This document shows positions 45,168-55,531 of a stretch of 64,000 nucleotides of DNA, piece by piece; position 1 is the stretch's first letter, and every line of letters starts with the position of its first letter. The notes beneath the pieces are model-generated. The model was not told the DNA's origin, ran no database searches, and saw nothing but the letters and a program-made list of their open reading frames with translations. The translations under genes and the position numbers were made by a program. The DNA lies in assembly GCF_002000245.1 (NCBI RefSeq), contig NZ_MTCM01000007.1, positions 1-64,000 of the forward strand, in the 5' to 3' direction. Source of the stretch: Sphingobacterium sp. CZ-UAM (lineage in GTDB: Bacteria > Bacteroidota > Bacteroidia > Sphingobacteriales > Sphingobacteriaceae).

Positions 45168-45704
45168 ATGTAAATTATTTATCTTTTTATATCCCCTTGA
45201 TCGCATGCTAGCATCCAAGCATGGATATATTATTTTCTGATTTCCATCAACAGAAATGATGTATTCATCGCGATGAAATTCTAAAGACAGACCATAGCCC
45301 TATTGGAGCCTCGTAACACACAAACAGGATAAATCACATGCCTACGATACAAGCATATTATCCCCTCTCATCTTACCCCTCCGCGTGCTTGATCCACTTA
45401 ACGTCCCACCATCCAAAAATACGCAACAGCCCACTTGATCTACTTTTTGGCGTAGGTAACGACAGAAAAATAGTCTAGCCTTCGTCTTAAAACTTCACTA
45501 CTTAAGTAGAAATGTCTCATAAATCCAATCATTCACTATCAATGAACAATTATACAAAATGGTTTTAGCAAATGGACAAATTAATTAAAATTAAGCCTAA
45601 AGATTCGTTTTTTAGCAACATAATATTCAAATCACTTAAAAATCGACAATAAAAATTACATTATATTGTGAATTAATCCTATCTTTAGAAACAAACTAAT
45701 CAGC
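45168..45704. other. Divergent intergenic region, no gene seen
   Basis: 537 bp between the asparaginase and NlpC/P60 genes, AT-rich toward the right. TATCTTTAG at 45682-45690 is the only promoter-like element noticed, and it lacks a good -33 partner. Confidence 0.35.
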
Positions 45705-46931
45705 ATGAAAAACACACTAAAATTTGCGATTTTAGCCTGTGCAAGTCTTATTGGCTCAAGTCATGGCCATGCACAGCAAGTAGATTCCACCACATATTTC
45801 AAAATCAAAGAATTGCAAGAAAACGTAAAACGTGAATTTGCACCAGATCGCAGAACAAAAATTGTAGCTATCCAAAAAGCGGATATCCCACAAAATCAAT
45901 ATATCCTCGAGACCACCGAAAAAGATGCGAAGTTCGTGCTGGAACAAAAAGCAAAAGAAATAGCCGCCGATATCCAAATCCAACTATTGCCTGATGCGAG
46001 TGTCGAAGGCAAAACTACCGGAGTCATAAAACTATCGGTTGCCAACATGCGCACCTTCCCTGATAATGCTGCTGAGCTCACAAGCCAGGTGTTATTGGGT
46101 ACACAGGTCGATCTGCTACAGAAAAAAAGTGGCGAATATCGCGTGCGGACACCTGATGGCTACATTGCTTGGATACCAAGCTCATCAATAGCCGTAATGG
46201 ACAAAACCGAAATAGACAGCTGGAGGCAAGCAGACAAACTGATCTACACAGCTGAATTTGGGAAATCTTATGCCGAAAGTGATGAGAAGAGCCAGCGGGT
46301 ATCTGATCTGGTTTATGGCGATATTTTAAAATTAACAGGACAGAAAGGCAATTTTTATGCGGTTGCTTATCCCGATGGCCGAAAAGCTTATATCAAAAAA
46401 ACTGAAAGCCTAACGCTAAAAAGCTGGTTGGACTCACGCCGTCCCACCGCGGAAAATATTATCGCAAGTGCAAAAACGATGTTGGGACTACCTTACTTAT
46501 GGGGTGGAACATCCGTTAAAGGAGTCGATTGCAGTGGCTTTACCAAGACAAGTTTCTTTATGAATGGTTTTGTCATCCCTAGAGATGCCTCCCAGCAGGT
46601 ACTGGCAGGCGAAAAGATCGATATCCTTGACGGTGAGGGCCATTTTGACCCGGACAAAGCACTTAAAAACCTTAAACCAGCGGACCTGTTATTTTTTGCC
46701 GCTGGAAAAAACAGTAACCCTAACGCGCGGGTAACCCATGTAGCCCTTTATATTGGTAATGGTACCTTTATTCACGCTGCAGGATTAGTCCGGATAAACA
46801 GTATGCTAAAAGATTCGCCAGATTACGACGACTTCCAAACGCGTACTGTAGTAGCAGCCCGCCGTTACCTTGGAGCCAAAGATAGTGCAATTCAAAAAAT
46901 CGCTGAAAACAATTATTATATCAACAAATAA
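45705..46931 (+). CDS. Exported NlpC/P60 endopeptidase with SH3 domains
   Basis: A 408-residue exported protein (signal KFAILACASLIGSSHGHAQ). Two SH3b-type wall-binding domains (VANMRTFPDNAAELTSQVLL; KSYAESDEKSQRVSDLVYGD) precede a C-terminal NlpC/P60 domain with catalytic Cys276 in GVDCSGFTKTSFFMNG and His345 in THVALYIGNGTFIHAAG. Such enzymes cleave the gamma-D-Glu to diamino acid bond of murein peptides, like Bacillus YkfC. It is 6 bp upstream of the Ala-Glu epimerase gene, so the two are one operon with a common substrate. Confidence 0.92.
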   Translation: MKNTLKFAILACASLIGSSHGHAQQVDSTTYFKIKELQENVKREFAPDRRTKIVAIQKADIPQNQYILETTEKDAKFVLEQKAKEIAADIQIQLLPDASVEGKTTGVIKLSVANMRTFPDNAAELTSQVLLGTQVDLLQKKSGEYRVRTPDGYIAWIPSSSIAVMDKTEIDSWRQADKLIYTAEFGKSYAESDEKSQRVSDLVYGDILKLTGQKGNFYAVAYPDGRKAYIKKTESLTLKSWLDSRRPTAENIIASAKTMLGLPYLWGGTSVKGVDCSGFTKTSFFMNGFVIPRDASQQVLAGEKIDILDGEGHFDPDKALKNLKPADLLFFAAGKNSNPNARVTHVALYIGNGTFIHAAGLVRINSMLKDSPDYDDFQTRTVVAARRYLGAKDSAIQKIAENNYYINK

Positions 46932-46937
46932 ATCGAG

Positions 46938-47993
46938 ATGAGCAACCAATCTGAATGGATCAGCAAAGACTTTGGGGCTTTTAAGTTACGGTTCCGTCCA
47001 TATACGTTAACATTGCGACATGTTTTCACTGTTGCTTCCTACAGCCGAAGTACAACACCCGTCGTATTGACGGAATTGGAGTACGACGGCATTATAGGTT
47101 ATGGAGAAGCCAGCATGCCGCCATACCTTGGTGAATCACAGGAAAGTGTGATTACTTTCTTAAATCAACTTGATTTGTCGGCATTCAACTCCCCTTTCCA
47201 AACCGAGGAGATTTTGCATTATGTAGATCAGGTAGCCGCTAAAAATACCGCAGCCAAAGCAGCTATCGATATTGCACTGCATGATGTGCTCGGTAAAATG
47301 ATGGGCCAGCCTTTCTATAAAATATGGGGACTAAACCCTGAGCTTATCCCCCCAACTTCCTACACTATCGGTATCGATACGGAAGATATGATCCGGAAAA
47401 AGGTCGCGGAAGCGGATCAGTTTAAGATTCTAAAAGTAAAATTGGGGCTGGATACCGATAAAATGATCATCGAGACTATTCGTCAAGTAACAGACCGCCC
47501 CTTATGTGCAGATGTCAATCAGGGCTGGAAAACACGGGAAGAAGCTTTGGAAATGGCACATTGGTTAGCAGAACGAAATGTTGTGTTCCTCGAGCAGCCC
47601 ATGCCCAAAGAACAGCTCGACGATAATGCCTGGCTGACCGAACGTAGTCCCATACCGACTATTGCCGATGAGGGCTGCCAACGATTGATTGATGTACCGG
47701 CTTTAAAAGGCGTCTACAGTGGCATTAACATCAAACTGATGAAATGTACCGGCATGCGTGAAGCCAAACGAATGGCCGAACTTGCACGTTCACTCGAAAT
47801 GAAAGTAATGATCGGTTGTATGACCGAAACCTCATGCGCCATCAGTGCAGCGGCACAATTGGCAGCTTTGACCGATTGGGCAGATTTAGATGGGGCGCTG
47901 CTGATCGATAACGATATCTATGACGGGATGATGGTAGTCAACGGCAACTGCATCTTACCGAACCGTCCTGGAATTGGAATTTCAAGAAAATAA
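46938..47993 (+). CDS. L-Ala-D/L-Glu epimerase (dipeptide epimerase)
   Basis: A 351-residue enolase-superfamily enzyme of the muconate-lactonizing subgroup. Catalytic Lys are in FKILKVKLGLD and GINIKLMK. Metal ligands follow in order: Asp in CADVNQGW, Glu in VFLEQPMP, Asp in TIADEGCQ. The C-terminal LLIDNDIYDGM is the D-x-D specificity motif of Ala-Glu epimerases that binds the dipeptide amino group. The reaction converts L-Ala-D-Glu from murein into L-Ala-L-Glu for general peptidases. Operon partner of the NlpC/P60 gene; homologues are YkfB and YcjG. Confidence 0.92.
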   Translation: MSNQSEWISKDFGAFKLRFRPYTLTLRHVFTVASYSRSTTPVVLTELEYDGIIGYGEASMPPYLGESQESVITFLNQLDLSAFNSPFQTEEILHYVDQVAAKNTAAKAAIDIALHDVLGKMMGQPFYKIWGLNPELIPPTSYTIGIDTEDMIRKKVAEADQFKILKVKLGLDTDKMIIETIRQVTDRPLCADVNQGWKTREEALEMAHWLAERNVVFLEQPMPKEQLDDNAWLTERSPIPTIADEGCQRLIDVPALKGVYSGINIKLMKCTGMREAKRMAELARSLEMKVMIGCMTETSCAISAAAQLAALTDWADLDGALLIDNDIYDGMMVVNGNCILPNRPGIGISRK

Positions 47994-48000
47994 CATTACA

Positions 48001-48043
48001 TTCAATGCAATGTTTTTGTCTTAAAGAAAAACATTGCATTGAA
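48001..48043 (+). terminator. Long hairpin between the epimerase and susC
   Basis: A perfect 17-bp stem (TTCAATGCAATGTTTTT with its complement) and a 9-base loop just after the epimerase stop. It is followed by only a few Ts, so it may act as a weak terminator, an attenuator or an mRNA-stability element limiting expression of the SusCD genes downstream. Confidence 0.6.
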
Positions 48044-48205
48044 TTTCGATCGGAATTGCGAGCAACAACCGATTTACCAAAATATTAACAAACTAAATTA
48101 ATCAATTCACACCTTTTATGAAATATCCATGTTTGAAACAGCGCACTCTCCGATGCAATTCAGCAAGATATTCCATATGGCCTTTAAAAGACAAATAATT
48201 TCCAT

Positions 48206-51200
48206 ATGAAACCACATGTACTCACAACGTTGTGTCTCATAGCCTGTAGCTCGATGCAGTCTCTATATGCACAACAGATTCAGATTGCTGGAAAAATCAC
48301 CGACAGTAATGGAACTCCCATCAGTGGAGTTACCATCAATGTTAAAGGATCCACTCAGGGAACATCAACCAACGAACAAGGTTTATTTACACTCAGTGCA
48401 AATTCCAATGCCACACTGCTCCTATCTGCGGTCGGATACAATTCCCAGGAAGTCCAGGTCAATGGCCGGAAAACAATCAGTGTTACGCTTGTTGGTAATG
48501 AACAGGCCTTGGATGAGGTGATCGTCGTTGCCTATGGTACAGCAAAAAAAAGCACCTATACAGGCTCAGCTGCACAGGTAAAATCTGATGCGATAGATAA
48601 ACAACCGGTCACATCTTTTGAAAAAGCATTAACTGGACGGGTCGCTGGTTTGCAACTATCAAATGGTTCGGGTCAGGCGGGAGCTACCTCAGCCATACGT
48701 ATCCGAGGAATTGGGTCAATGAACGCGTCCAACGACCCGCTATATGTGATCGACGGTGTCCCCGTCGTCTCTGGAAGTGTTGGGCAAATGGGAGATTACA
48801 TCGTCAATACAAACAATGTAATGAGTACATTGAACCCAAGTGATATCGAATCCATCTCCGTACTGAAAGATGCCGCTGCATCCTCCTTATATGGATCTCG
48901 GGCCGCCAATGGGGTCATCATCATTACAACAAAAAAAGGTAAAAATGGAGCTCCAAAGATCAATGTCAAATCCTCCATCGGCATAAGCCCATCCTGGGCC
49001 ACAAAAAATAATGAACCTGCTTCTGTACAAGATCAGATCAATATGCTCTATAGTATCCTCTATGATTCTCGTATCGCATCAGGTCAGACAGCAGAACAAG
49101 CAAACAAGAATACGCTCAACCGCTTGAATTCATTGGAATGGAATCCCAACTCTGCAAATTATGGCAAGCCAAACCCTGCCTATGGATTTGGTATCCATGG
49201 CTACCAATTTAGTACCGATGGCACATCTCAATGGGAGAATGTCCATATTTCCGGAAAAACTGACGGAATGGAAAACCGGGACGGAAAATATTACGATTGG
49301 AATAAAGCATTATTTAGAACAGGTATATTCAATACCAACGATATATCCGTCAGCGGGGCAACAGAGAAGACAAACTACTATGCATCGTTGAACTATACGC
49401 AAGATAAAAGCAGAATTATTGAAAATAATTTTGACCGCATTAATGGAAGGGTCAATCTGACACAGAAAATCGGAAAATACCTAGAATTCGGATCCAATAT
49501 CAACTACGCAAAGAACAAATTAGTCGGCATGAACGATACGCGAAATACAGGAACAAATTACCTGTATCAAACGCGCAATCTATTATGGCAGATGTATTGG
49601 CCAACCGATTATAAAACAGGTAAAGAATATACCGCCCGCTATGGAAGTCTTGCTTATAACCCGTTGTATTACAACAAAGAATGGGAGAACTCATCAAAAA
49701 CAAGTAAAATTTCCGCCATAGAATCACTGACTTTAAAGCTCTTACCAGAATTAACCCTGAAGACGATTTTCTCTTACGATAATACAGAGGTTAAAGACCA
49801 TATTTATTATAGTGCCAAACATTATAACGGTATGGCAGACAATGGTCGTGTCACCGAAGTTTCCACCTCCATTCAGAAATTGGTCTCATCAACAACGGCC
49901 AATTATAATAAAAGCTTCGGGCTACACAATTTGAATTTATTAGCGGGGTTAGAAGCTGAAAAAAACACCACAGACTTTATTCGTGCCACAGGTAAAGATC
50001 TTCCGTCCTCATCACTGCACACAGTCACTACTGCAGGTATTTTGGATGCCGCTGCACATTCAGAGGGCTTCAACATGATGTCCATTTTATCCAGAGCTGA
50101 ATATAATTTTGATGAACGGTATTTTGCCTCAGCTTCCTTCAGAAGAGATGGAGCATCACGATTAGGGCCTGGTCCGCGTTGGGGTAATTTTTGGTCGATC
50201 GCAGCTTCATGGAACTTGGCAAAAGAATCTTTTATCAAGGAGACTGAACAAATCAATAGTCTGAGGCTAAGAGGTTCTTATGGAACGAACGGAACTTTAC
50301 CGACAAGTAACTATGCCTGGAGAAATCTGACCAGTTATTCCAATAAATATATGACACAACCCGGAGGTGGATTAAATAACCTGGGTAATCCCGACGTCGC
50401 CTGGGAACTAAATTACCAGACCAATATCGCATTGGAGTTCGGGCTATTTAACAACAAACTTTTTGGCACACTCGAATATTTCAATAGGGATTCAAAAAGT
50501 CTACTACAGGATGTTCCGATATCCACAATCACCGGTTTTAAGTCCATCCTGAGAAATGTGGGTGAGATGAACAACAAAGGCTTAGAAATTGAATTAGGCT
50601 CAGATATTGTTAAAAATGAAAATTGGAAATGGACTTTAAGTGCCAATGCTACGTTTATTTCATCGAAAGTAACAAAACTATACGGTGGTCAGGATATTGT
50701 TTGGTTTGACCCTACCGGTGGAGATAATAGGTCGAGGTATGTATACCGTGAAGGTGAATCTTCCTTGTCTTTCTTTGGGCTGGAATGGGCTGGCACAGAC
50801 CAAACCAACGGAAAAAATGTATGGTATACCAATGATGGTACGGCTGGTGAATTCATGTTTAATGGAAAAGCGGCAACTTATAATTATAAAAATGCTAAGC
50901 AGACAATTATTGGAAATGCCAATCCTAAATTATATGGTGGCATAAATTCGGATATCGACTATAAAAACTTTGCATTGGGATTAAACTTTGCCTACAAGAT
51001 AGGCGGCAAACTGTACGATGCTACATCAAAAGATGTTGCAGATGATGGGTATTATTGGGAACGGATTCATTCCGAATACTTCGTTGAAGATTCTTGGTCA
51101 CCATCCAACACGGGTGGAACTTATCCCATGATAACTGGTCGGGATCTAGAAGATGTTAATCAGATCAGTAGTAGACAATTATTTGACGCCTCTTATATCA

Positions 51201-51412
51201 GACTAAAAAACATATCCTTAAGCTATAGACTACCAAATACCTTATTGAGCCGAGCCGGAATTTCAAATGCCAGACTATATTTTAATGGCAGTAATTTGCT
51301 CACGCTTTCCAAGTATAAATACATGGATCCTGAGGTGAATCAATTTGGCACCCGTGGCTGGGAAACACCACTGGCAAAAACATACACTTTCGGTGTTGAA
51401 TTTAGTTTTTAA
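48206..51412 (+). CDS. SusC/RagA-family TonB-dependent transporter
   Basis: A 1068-residue outer-membrane transporter with signal peptide, carboxypeptidase-regulatory-like domain (GKITDSNGTPISGVTINVKG), TonB box region (ALDEVIVVAYGT), plug (PLYVIDGVPV and GSRAANGVIIITTKKG) and a C-terminal beta-barrel ending in TFGVEFSF. It pairs with the SusD-type lipoprotein 18 bp downstream to form a bipartite importer of oligomers. The two genes before it encode murein-peptide enzymes, suggesting peptides or muropeptides as ligand; no glycoside hydrolase is nearby. The ligand is inferred from neighbours. Confidence 0.95.
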   Translation: MKPHVLTTLCLIACSSMQSLYAQQIQIAGKITDSNGTPISGVTINVKGSTQGTSTNEQGLFTLSANSNATLLLSAVGYNSQEVQVNGRKTISVTLVGNEQALDEVIVVAYGTAKKSTYTGSAAQVKSDAIDKQPVTSFEKALTGRVAGLQLSNGSGQAGATSAIRIRGIGSMNASNDPLYVIDGVPVVSGSVGQMGDYIVNTNNVMSTLNPSDIESISVLKDAAASSLYGSRAANGVIIITTKKGKNGAPKINVKSSIGISPSWATKNNEPASVQDQINMLYSILYDSRIASGQTAEQANKNTLNRLNSLEWNPNSANYGKPNPAYGFGIHGYQFSTDGTSQWENVHISGKTDGMENRDGKYYDWNKALFRTGIFNTNDISVSGATEKTNYYASLNYTQDKSRIIENNFDRINGRVNLTQKIGKYLEFGSNINYAKNKLVGMNDTRNTGTNYLYQTRNLLWQMYWPTDYKTGKEYTARYGSLAYNPLYYNKEWENSSKTSKISAIESLTLKLLPELTLKTIFSYDNTEVKDHIYYSAKHYNGMADNGRVTEVSTSIQKLVSSTTANYNKSFGLHNLNLLAGLEAEKNTTDFIRATGKDLPSSSLHTVTTAGILDAAAHSEGFNMMSILSRAEYNFDERYFASASFRRDGASRLGPGPRWGNFWSIAASWNLAKESFIKETEQINSLRLRGSYGTNGTLPTSNYAWRNLTSYSNKYMTQPGGGLNNLGNPDVAWELNYQTNIALEFGLFNNKLFGTLEYFNRDSKSLLQDVPISTITGFKSILRNVGEMNNKGLEIELGSDIVKNENWKWTLSANATFISSKVTKLYGGQDIVWFDPTGGDNRSRYVYREGESSLSFFGLEWAGTDQTNGKNVWYTNDGTAGEFMFNGKAATYNYKNAKQTIIGNANPKLYGGINSDIDYKNFALGLNFAYKIGGKLYDATSKDVADDGYYWERIHSEYFVEDSWSPSNTGGTYPMITGRDLEDVNQISSRQLFDASYIRLKNISLSYRLPNTLLSRAGISNARLYFNGSNLLTLSKYKYMDPEVNQFGTRGWETPLAKTYTFGVEFSF

Positions 51413-51430
51413 TGGACAAAAAACAGTAAT

Positions 51431-52900
51431 ATGAAAAAGCTTTTTATCGCCTCGTGCATCTCTATATCTTTAGCAATTAGCTCCTGTAGTAATTTTCTGG
51501 ACGTCACTCCTACAAACATGGGAGATTCCAATACTTCCATACAAACTGCAGCCGACGCGAAAGTTATTATGAATGGATTAATGAGCAAAATGGCAAATGT
51601 TGATTATTATGGTAGAAATTTCCCACTTTATGCGGATGCAAAAGGTGGTGACTTTACGATCGCCTCGCAAGGACGTGGTTACGACTACTTATACGTATTT
51701 AATCATTCTGCATCATCCAATCCCTATGCGAACATTTGGATCCAAGGATTCCACTCACTGGTACAAATTAATAATCTCCTAGCAGGTATAGATAAACTGG
51801 TCAAAGCCGGTTCAACGGAAGATTTTGCTTCCTATAAAGGACAAGCATTAACAGCTAGGGCATTAATTAATTTTGACCTGGTGAGATTATATGGCAAGCC
51901 ATATAATATGGAGAAGTCATCCTTAGGTATTCCCAATGTCACGAAAGTACTTGAATACAACGCGCAGGAAAAACGCGTCTCCGTCGAAGAAAATTACAAG
52001 CAGATCCTGCAAGATCTTAAGGACTCAGAGAGCTTACTGTCTAAGTCAAAAGCAAACGGATATATCAACTATTTTGCCAATAAGGCATTGCAGGCGCGCG
52101 TCTATCTCTATATGAACGATTATGATAATGCATTAAAAGCTGCCCAGGAAATAATTGACTCCAAAGTGTATACCTTATACAGCAACGCAGATTGGGTAAA
52201 ATCCTGGACTAGCATGTTTGGTACAGAATCAATTCTTGAACTTGGTGTTTATCCTAATGAAGCCGATGCAGGTGTCAATTCTCTTGGGGCGATGTTTCGC
52301 AGAAAAGGACATGGAAGTGCGGCTATTTTGGGAAATTTTATCGCCGCAGACCCATTCCTAACGAAACTTAAAACTGACGACACGGATGTTAGATGGGGAG
52401 TAATGGGATCCGATGAGGTCGGCAGCACGCATCTGGGTGCTTTATATAAGTATAGCGGAAGCACCACTCTTGCCGGAGACAAAAATTCAACGTCAAATAG
52501 CACTGCTGTAAATATCAAAGTCATCCGCCTATCAGAAATTTACCTCATCGCTGCTGAATCCGCATTATTGAAATCTTCTCCAGACAAAAACCTTGCAGCA
52601 AGCTATTTGAATGCTATTCGTCAAAGATCTCCCAAATTGGATGCGGCAACCTCTAATACAGTTACTTTCGATATGATAGCTGATGAAAGAAGCAAAGAGC
52701 TCTTGGGTGAAGGTCACCGATTCTTCGATATGATGCGCTGGAATAAGTCGATCACATTTGACGATGATCTTGGTAATATAAGTACCACCAATAGACCAAA
52801 GACTATAGACCGAACGTTTTTCAAAACGATTCTTCCAATTTCCCTGGATGAAATGAATGCGAATCCAGCTATCGCAAATCAACAAAACCCGAGTTACTAA
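51431..52900 (+). CDS. SusD/RagB-family outer-membrane lipoprotein
   Basis: A 489-residue lipoprotein with signal LFIASCISISLAISSC (Cys in SSCSNFLDV) and the SusD-like helical fold: TPR-like early helices, LTARALINFDLVRLYGKPY, ALQARVYLYMNDYDNALKAA, VIRLSEIYLIAAESAL and the C-terminal ELLGEGHRFFDMMRW. It captures substrate at the cell surface for the SusC partner upstream. Its relation to peptide uptake is inferred from the surrounding genes. A strong terminator follows. Confidence 0.95.
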   Translation: MKKLFIASCISISLAISSCSNFLDVTPTNMGDSNTSIQTAADAKVIMNGLMSKMANVDYYGRNFPLYADAKGGDFTIASQGRGYDYLYVFNHSASSNPYANIWIQGFHSLVQINNLLAGIDKLVKAGSTEDFASYKGQALTARALINFDLVRLYGKPYNMEKSSLGIPNVTKVLEYNAQEKRVSVEENYKQILQDLKDSESLLSKSKANGYINYFANKALQARVYLYMNDYDNALKAAQEIIDSKVYTLYSNADWVKSWTSMFGTESILELGVYPNEADAGVNSLGAMFRRKGHGSAAILGNFIAADPFLTKLKTDDTDVRWGVMGSDEVGSTHLGALYKYSGSTTLAGDKNSTSNSTAVNIKVIRLSEIYLIAAESALLKSSPDKNLAASYLNAIRQRSPKLDAATSNTVTFDMIADERSKELLGEGHRFFDMMRWNKSITFDDDLGNISTTNRPKTIDRTFFKTILPISLDEMNANPAIANQQNPSY

Positions 52901-52913
52901 ATCATTAGATATT

Positions 52914-52948
52914 AAAGCGGGGCTGTCCTACCGGGGCAGCCCCGCTTT
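52914..52948. terminator. Terminator of the SusCD unit
   Basis: A GC-rich 12-bp perfect stem (AAAGCGGGGCTG with CAGCCCCGCTTT) 14 bp beyond the SusD stop; symmetrical enough to serve both strands. Confidence 0.9.
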
Positions 52949-53059
52949 ATCATTTAATTTGACTCCTATCCCCTACAATCTCTTTCCAAATATTGAGATC
53001 TATAAGATTTATTTTTTTAGATAGTTTCCTTTTAAAATATTATAAAAATGGATTTATTC

Positions 53060-54463
53060 TTATAAAATACTATTTTTGAATTTGCCATCCATTTCTACCT
53101 TTAAATCAATCAAGTAACCATTGACCAAAGCGTATCGTATTTCACTGTCAGATCCGATAAAAAAATCTGCATCATCCCCTATCAGCGGGCTCATTCTACT
53201 TTCAAAATGGGTATCCGTCAGGATCTGTATCGGAAAGGAATGCATCATCCCGGCGTCAACCTTATCTGAAACCCTTATTGCTGCAAAACCCTGTTTCAAC
53301 AGTTTAACTACATTTGACGGACTTAATTTCGCCAGTGAAAATATCCGCTCCGAATACAATTTTGCGGGAATAAATTGGAGTCCTTCGACATCAAGATCGG
53401 TGTATCCATAAAAGTCCTGCAGGTCGCCAATGTCTTCAATCAAGCCTTCAACATAATAGTCATCAACTACAGTTTTTTCATTTTGTCGAATACCTACATC
53501 CACGAGCATCTTTTTACCATTTCTTTCGATAGATAGGTTCCGGATCAAAACATCATGAAGCTTTTCATCATTAAAAGGAATCGCGTTGTAATCAGCAATA
53601 TCATGTACCGAATAAGATCCCGAGGCAATTTCCTGAAAAGCCTTCAACAACGCAATGAAATTATATTTTCGGACCTCCAGTTTCTCCGTATCGCCTGCAA
53701 AAGCTCCTGACTCAATGAGAATGGTACTCGCTCCCCATTTTTGAAAATTGTCTCCAAAACCACGTGGAGTATGCTCGTCATCATACTTGGCGACAGCATT
53801 TGGAATGAATTCCTGTAAGATTTTATTTATTCCGACGATTACCCGCATGGCATCCGCCCTAACCTCATTCACGCTTCTGGCATAATCATATGCGGGGGCC
53901 AATAAGGAAATTGTAACCGGGGTTGCCGTACCGGGAATATTGTAATAATTATTTTGATTGTGGAGATTGAACGCAAAATTGGGTTCCAGTAACATTGCCT
54001 GCTCTTTCAACAGGGCACCTTCCACCGTTGCAACAGCACGCGCATCGCGATTCATATCGACATCCATCGCCGTTCTCCGCTGATAACGTTCTGCACCATC
54101 GGGATTCAACATCGGAATAAAATATAAAGTCAGTTTCTCCGCTATCACCTTTCGAAAAGCATCAAAACCATCCGCCTCCCCGTTAAAGAAATTAAACAGG
54201 TCAAATAGCGCCATTGTCGCTGTAGGCTCGTCACCATGCATCTGCGACCACAGTAGTACCTTGATCGCCCCCTGCCCATATTTCAATTTAAAAATTGAAC
54301 GATCCTCGACTGACCGTCCAATTTCTTCAATGGTAAATCGCTTACTGATCTCTTTACCCTGCAAAAGAGGCAAGATATCAGCATGTTTAAATCGTCTATA
54401 CCTTAAAGCCTTTTCTTCATACAAAGAAAAGGCTCTGATGAAATCTTCTTTGACCAAATTCAT
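53060..54463 (-). CDS. M14-family zinc carboxypeptidase
   Basis: A 467-residue metallopeptidase with the first zinc ligands in WSQMHGDEPTATMALFDL (H-x-x-E) and a third-ligand candidate in FAFNLHNQNNYYN. Substrate elements are NPDGAERYQRRT and VDMNRDARA, and the catalytic Glu is probably in STILIESGAFAGD. About 200 C-terminal residues form an extra domain. No signal peptide is seen. The fold includes MpaA-type amidases that remove diaminopimelate from murein tripeptide, a plausible role here because the gene follows the LD-carboxypeptidase gene by one base. Confidence 0.87.
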   Translation of the reverse strand: MNLVKEDFIRAFSLYEEKALRYRRFKHADILPLLQGKEISKRFTIEEIGRSVEDRSIFKLKYGQGAIKVLLWSQMHGDEPTATMALFDLFNFFNGEADGFDAFRKVIAEKLTLYFIPMLNPDGAERYQRRTAMDVDMNRDARAVATVEGALLKEQAMLLEPNFAFNLHNQNNYYNIPGTATPVTISLLAPAYDYARSVNEVRADAMRVIVGINKILQEFIPNAVAKYDDEHTPRGFGDNFQKWGASTILIESGAFAGDTEKLEVRKYNFIALLKAFQEIASGSYSVHDIADYNAIPFNDEKLHDVLIRNLSIERNGKKMLVDVGIRQNEKTVVDDYYVEGLIEDIGDLQDFYGYTDLDVEGLQFIPAKLYSERIFSLAKLSPSNVVKLLKQGFAAIRVSDKVDAGMMHSFPIQILTDTHFESRMSPLIGDDADFFIGSDSEIRYALVNGYLIDLKVEMDGKFKNSIL

Positions 54464-54464
54464 G

Positions 54465-55520
54465 TTAATCTTTTAAGGCTGCCCCAAGTAAAGTAATCGT
54501 CCCTTGTGATGCATCCATTCTCACCTTTGCACCTACCGGAAGGATAAATTGCTCTGCGATATGTCCAATGACAGCACCGCTATAAGCGGGCACGTTTAAG
54601 GGCCTGATATAGTCATTGAATAGTTGATCCAATGTGACCGAACCATAGCCGCCCGATGGTTTACAATTGGTACATTTGCCAAAAATAAAACCTTTGATCA
54701 CAGCTAATATTCCTGCATTTTTCAACTGACAAAACATCCTGTCAACACGCTCCATATCTTCGTCCACCTCCTCAATAAAAAGGATCTTATCCTTAAAATC
54801 GGGTAGATAGGCCGAACCACATAATCCGGTCAATACCGTCATATTTCCACCAAGCAGCACGCCATCGACAGTACCGGGAAAAATTGTGGCAATCCGGTCT
54901 TTGGTCTGTACGATATTATCCCCCTTTGATTTGGGATTTTCAAATACCGCGGGCGTATTCGCTATAAATTGCGCATTAAAAGCCTCTGCCAGCTTCTTCG
55001 TCCATGTGCTTATACCGACCGCGCCATGGAAAGTAACAAGTCCGGTCTTCGCATACAAAGCCAGAATTAAGGCTGTTATATCCGAATAACCCAACAAAAT
55101 TTTGGGATTTTGAGCAATCATCTTATAATCAAGTCTGTCCAGGAGGCGGGAAGTTCCTGAGCCTCCCCTGACACAGACAATTGCTTTGACAATCTTATCA
55201 GCAAACATATCATGTAGATCCGCAATACGTTCCTGATCTGTTCCCGCCAAATTACCGTAACGGCTACGGATATGTTTTCCCTCTTTCACTTTAAAACCCA
55301 ATGTTTCAAAGATCTCACGTGCAATAATGATCGACTCTTCGTCATCCAATACACCCGCTGGAGTTATCAAGCCGATCGTATCCCCAAGCTGTAGCTTCCT
55401 TGCCAACAAAGAAGCTGGCCCTGCTAGCTCCGCGGCCATTTCTGTCGAGTGCCCTGCCGCCAATGCCGGAATAGCCAGTGCGCCCAAAGCAATTGATTTT
55501 ATAAAAGCCCTTTTCTCCAT
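54465..55520 (-). CDS. LD-carboxypeptidase (S66 family), exported
   Basis: A 351-residue serine peptidase of the LdcA/MccF family that removes the terminal D-Ala from murein tetrapeptides. The nucleophile Ser is in LLGYSDITALIL, with the catalytic Glu and His in LFIEEVDEDMERVD and GAVIGHIAEQFILP. The oxyanion region CVRGGSGTSRLLDRLDY is intact. Residues 1-25 (MEKRAFIKSIALGALAIPAL and on) look like a signal peptide, so unlike the cytoplasmic LdcA of Escherichia it probably acts in the periplasm. It sits between dihydroorotase (11 bp) and M14 peptidase (1 bp) genes in one operon. Confidence 0.9.
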   Translation of the reverse strand: MEKRAFIKSIALGALAIPALAAGHSTEMAAELAGPASLLARKLQLGDTIGLITPAGVLDDEESIIIAREIFETLGFKVKEGKHIRSRYGNLAGTDQERIADLHDMFADKIVKAIVCVRGGSGTSRLLDRLDYKMIAQNPKILLGYSDITALILALYAKTGLVTFHGAVGISTWTKKLAEAFNAQFIANTPAVFENPKSKGDNIVQTKDRIATIFPGTVDGVLLGGNMTVLTGLCGSAYLPDFKDKILFIEEVDEDMERVDRMFCQLKNAGILAVIKGFIFGKCTNCKPSGGYGSVTLDQLFNDYIRPLNVPAYSGAVIGHIAEQFILPVGAKVRMDASQGTITLLGAALKD

Positions 55521-55531
55521 ACTACGCGAAC

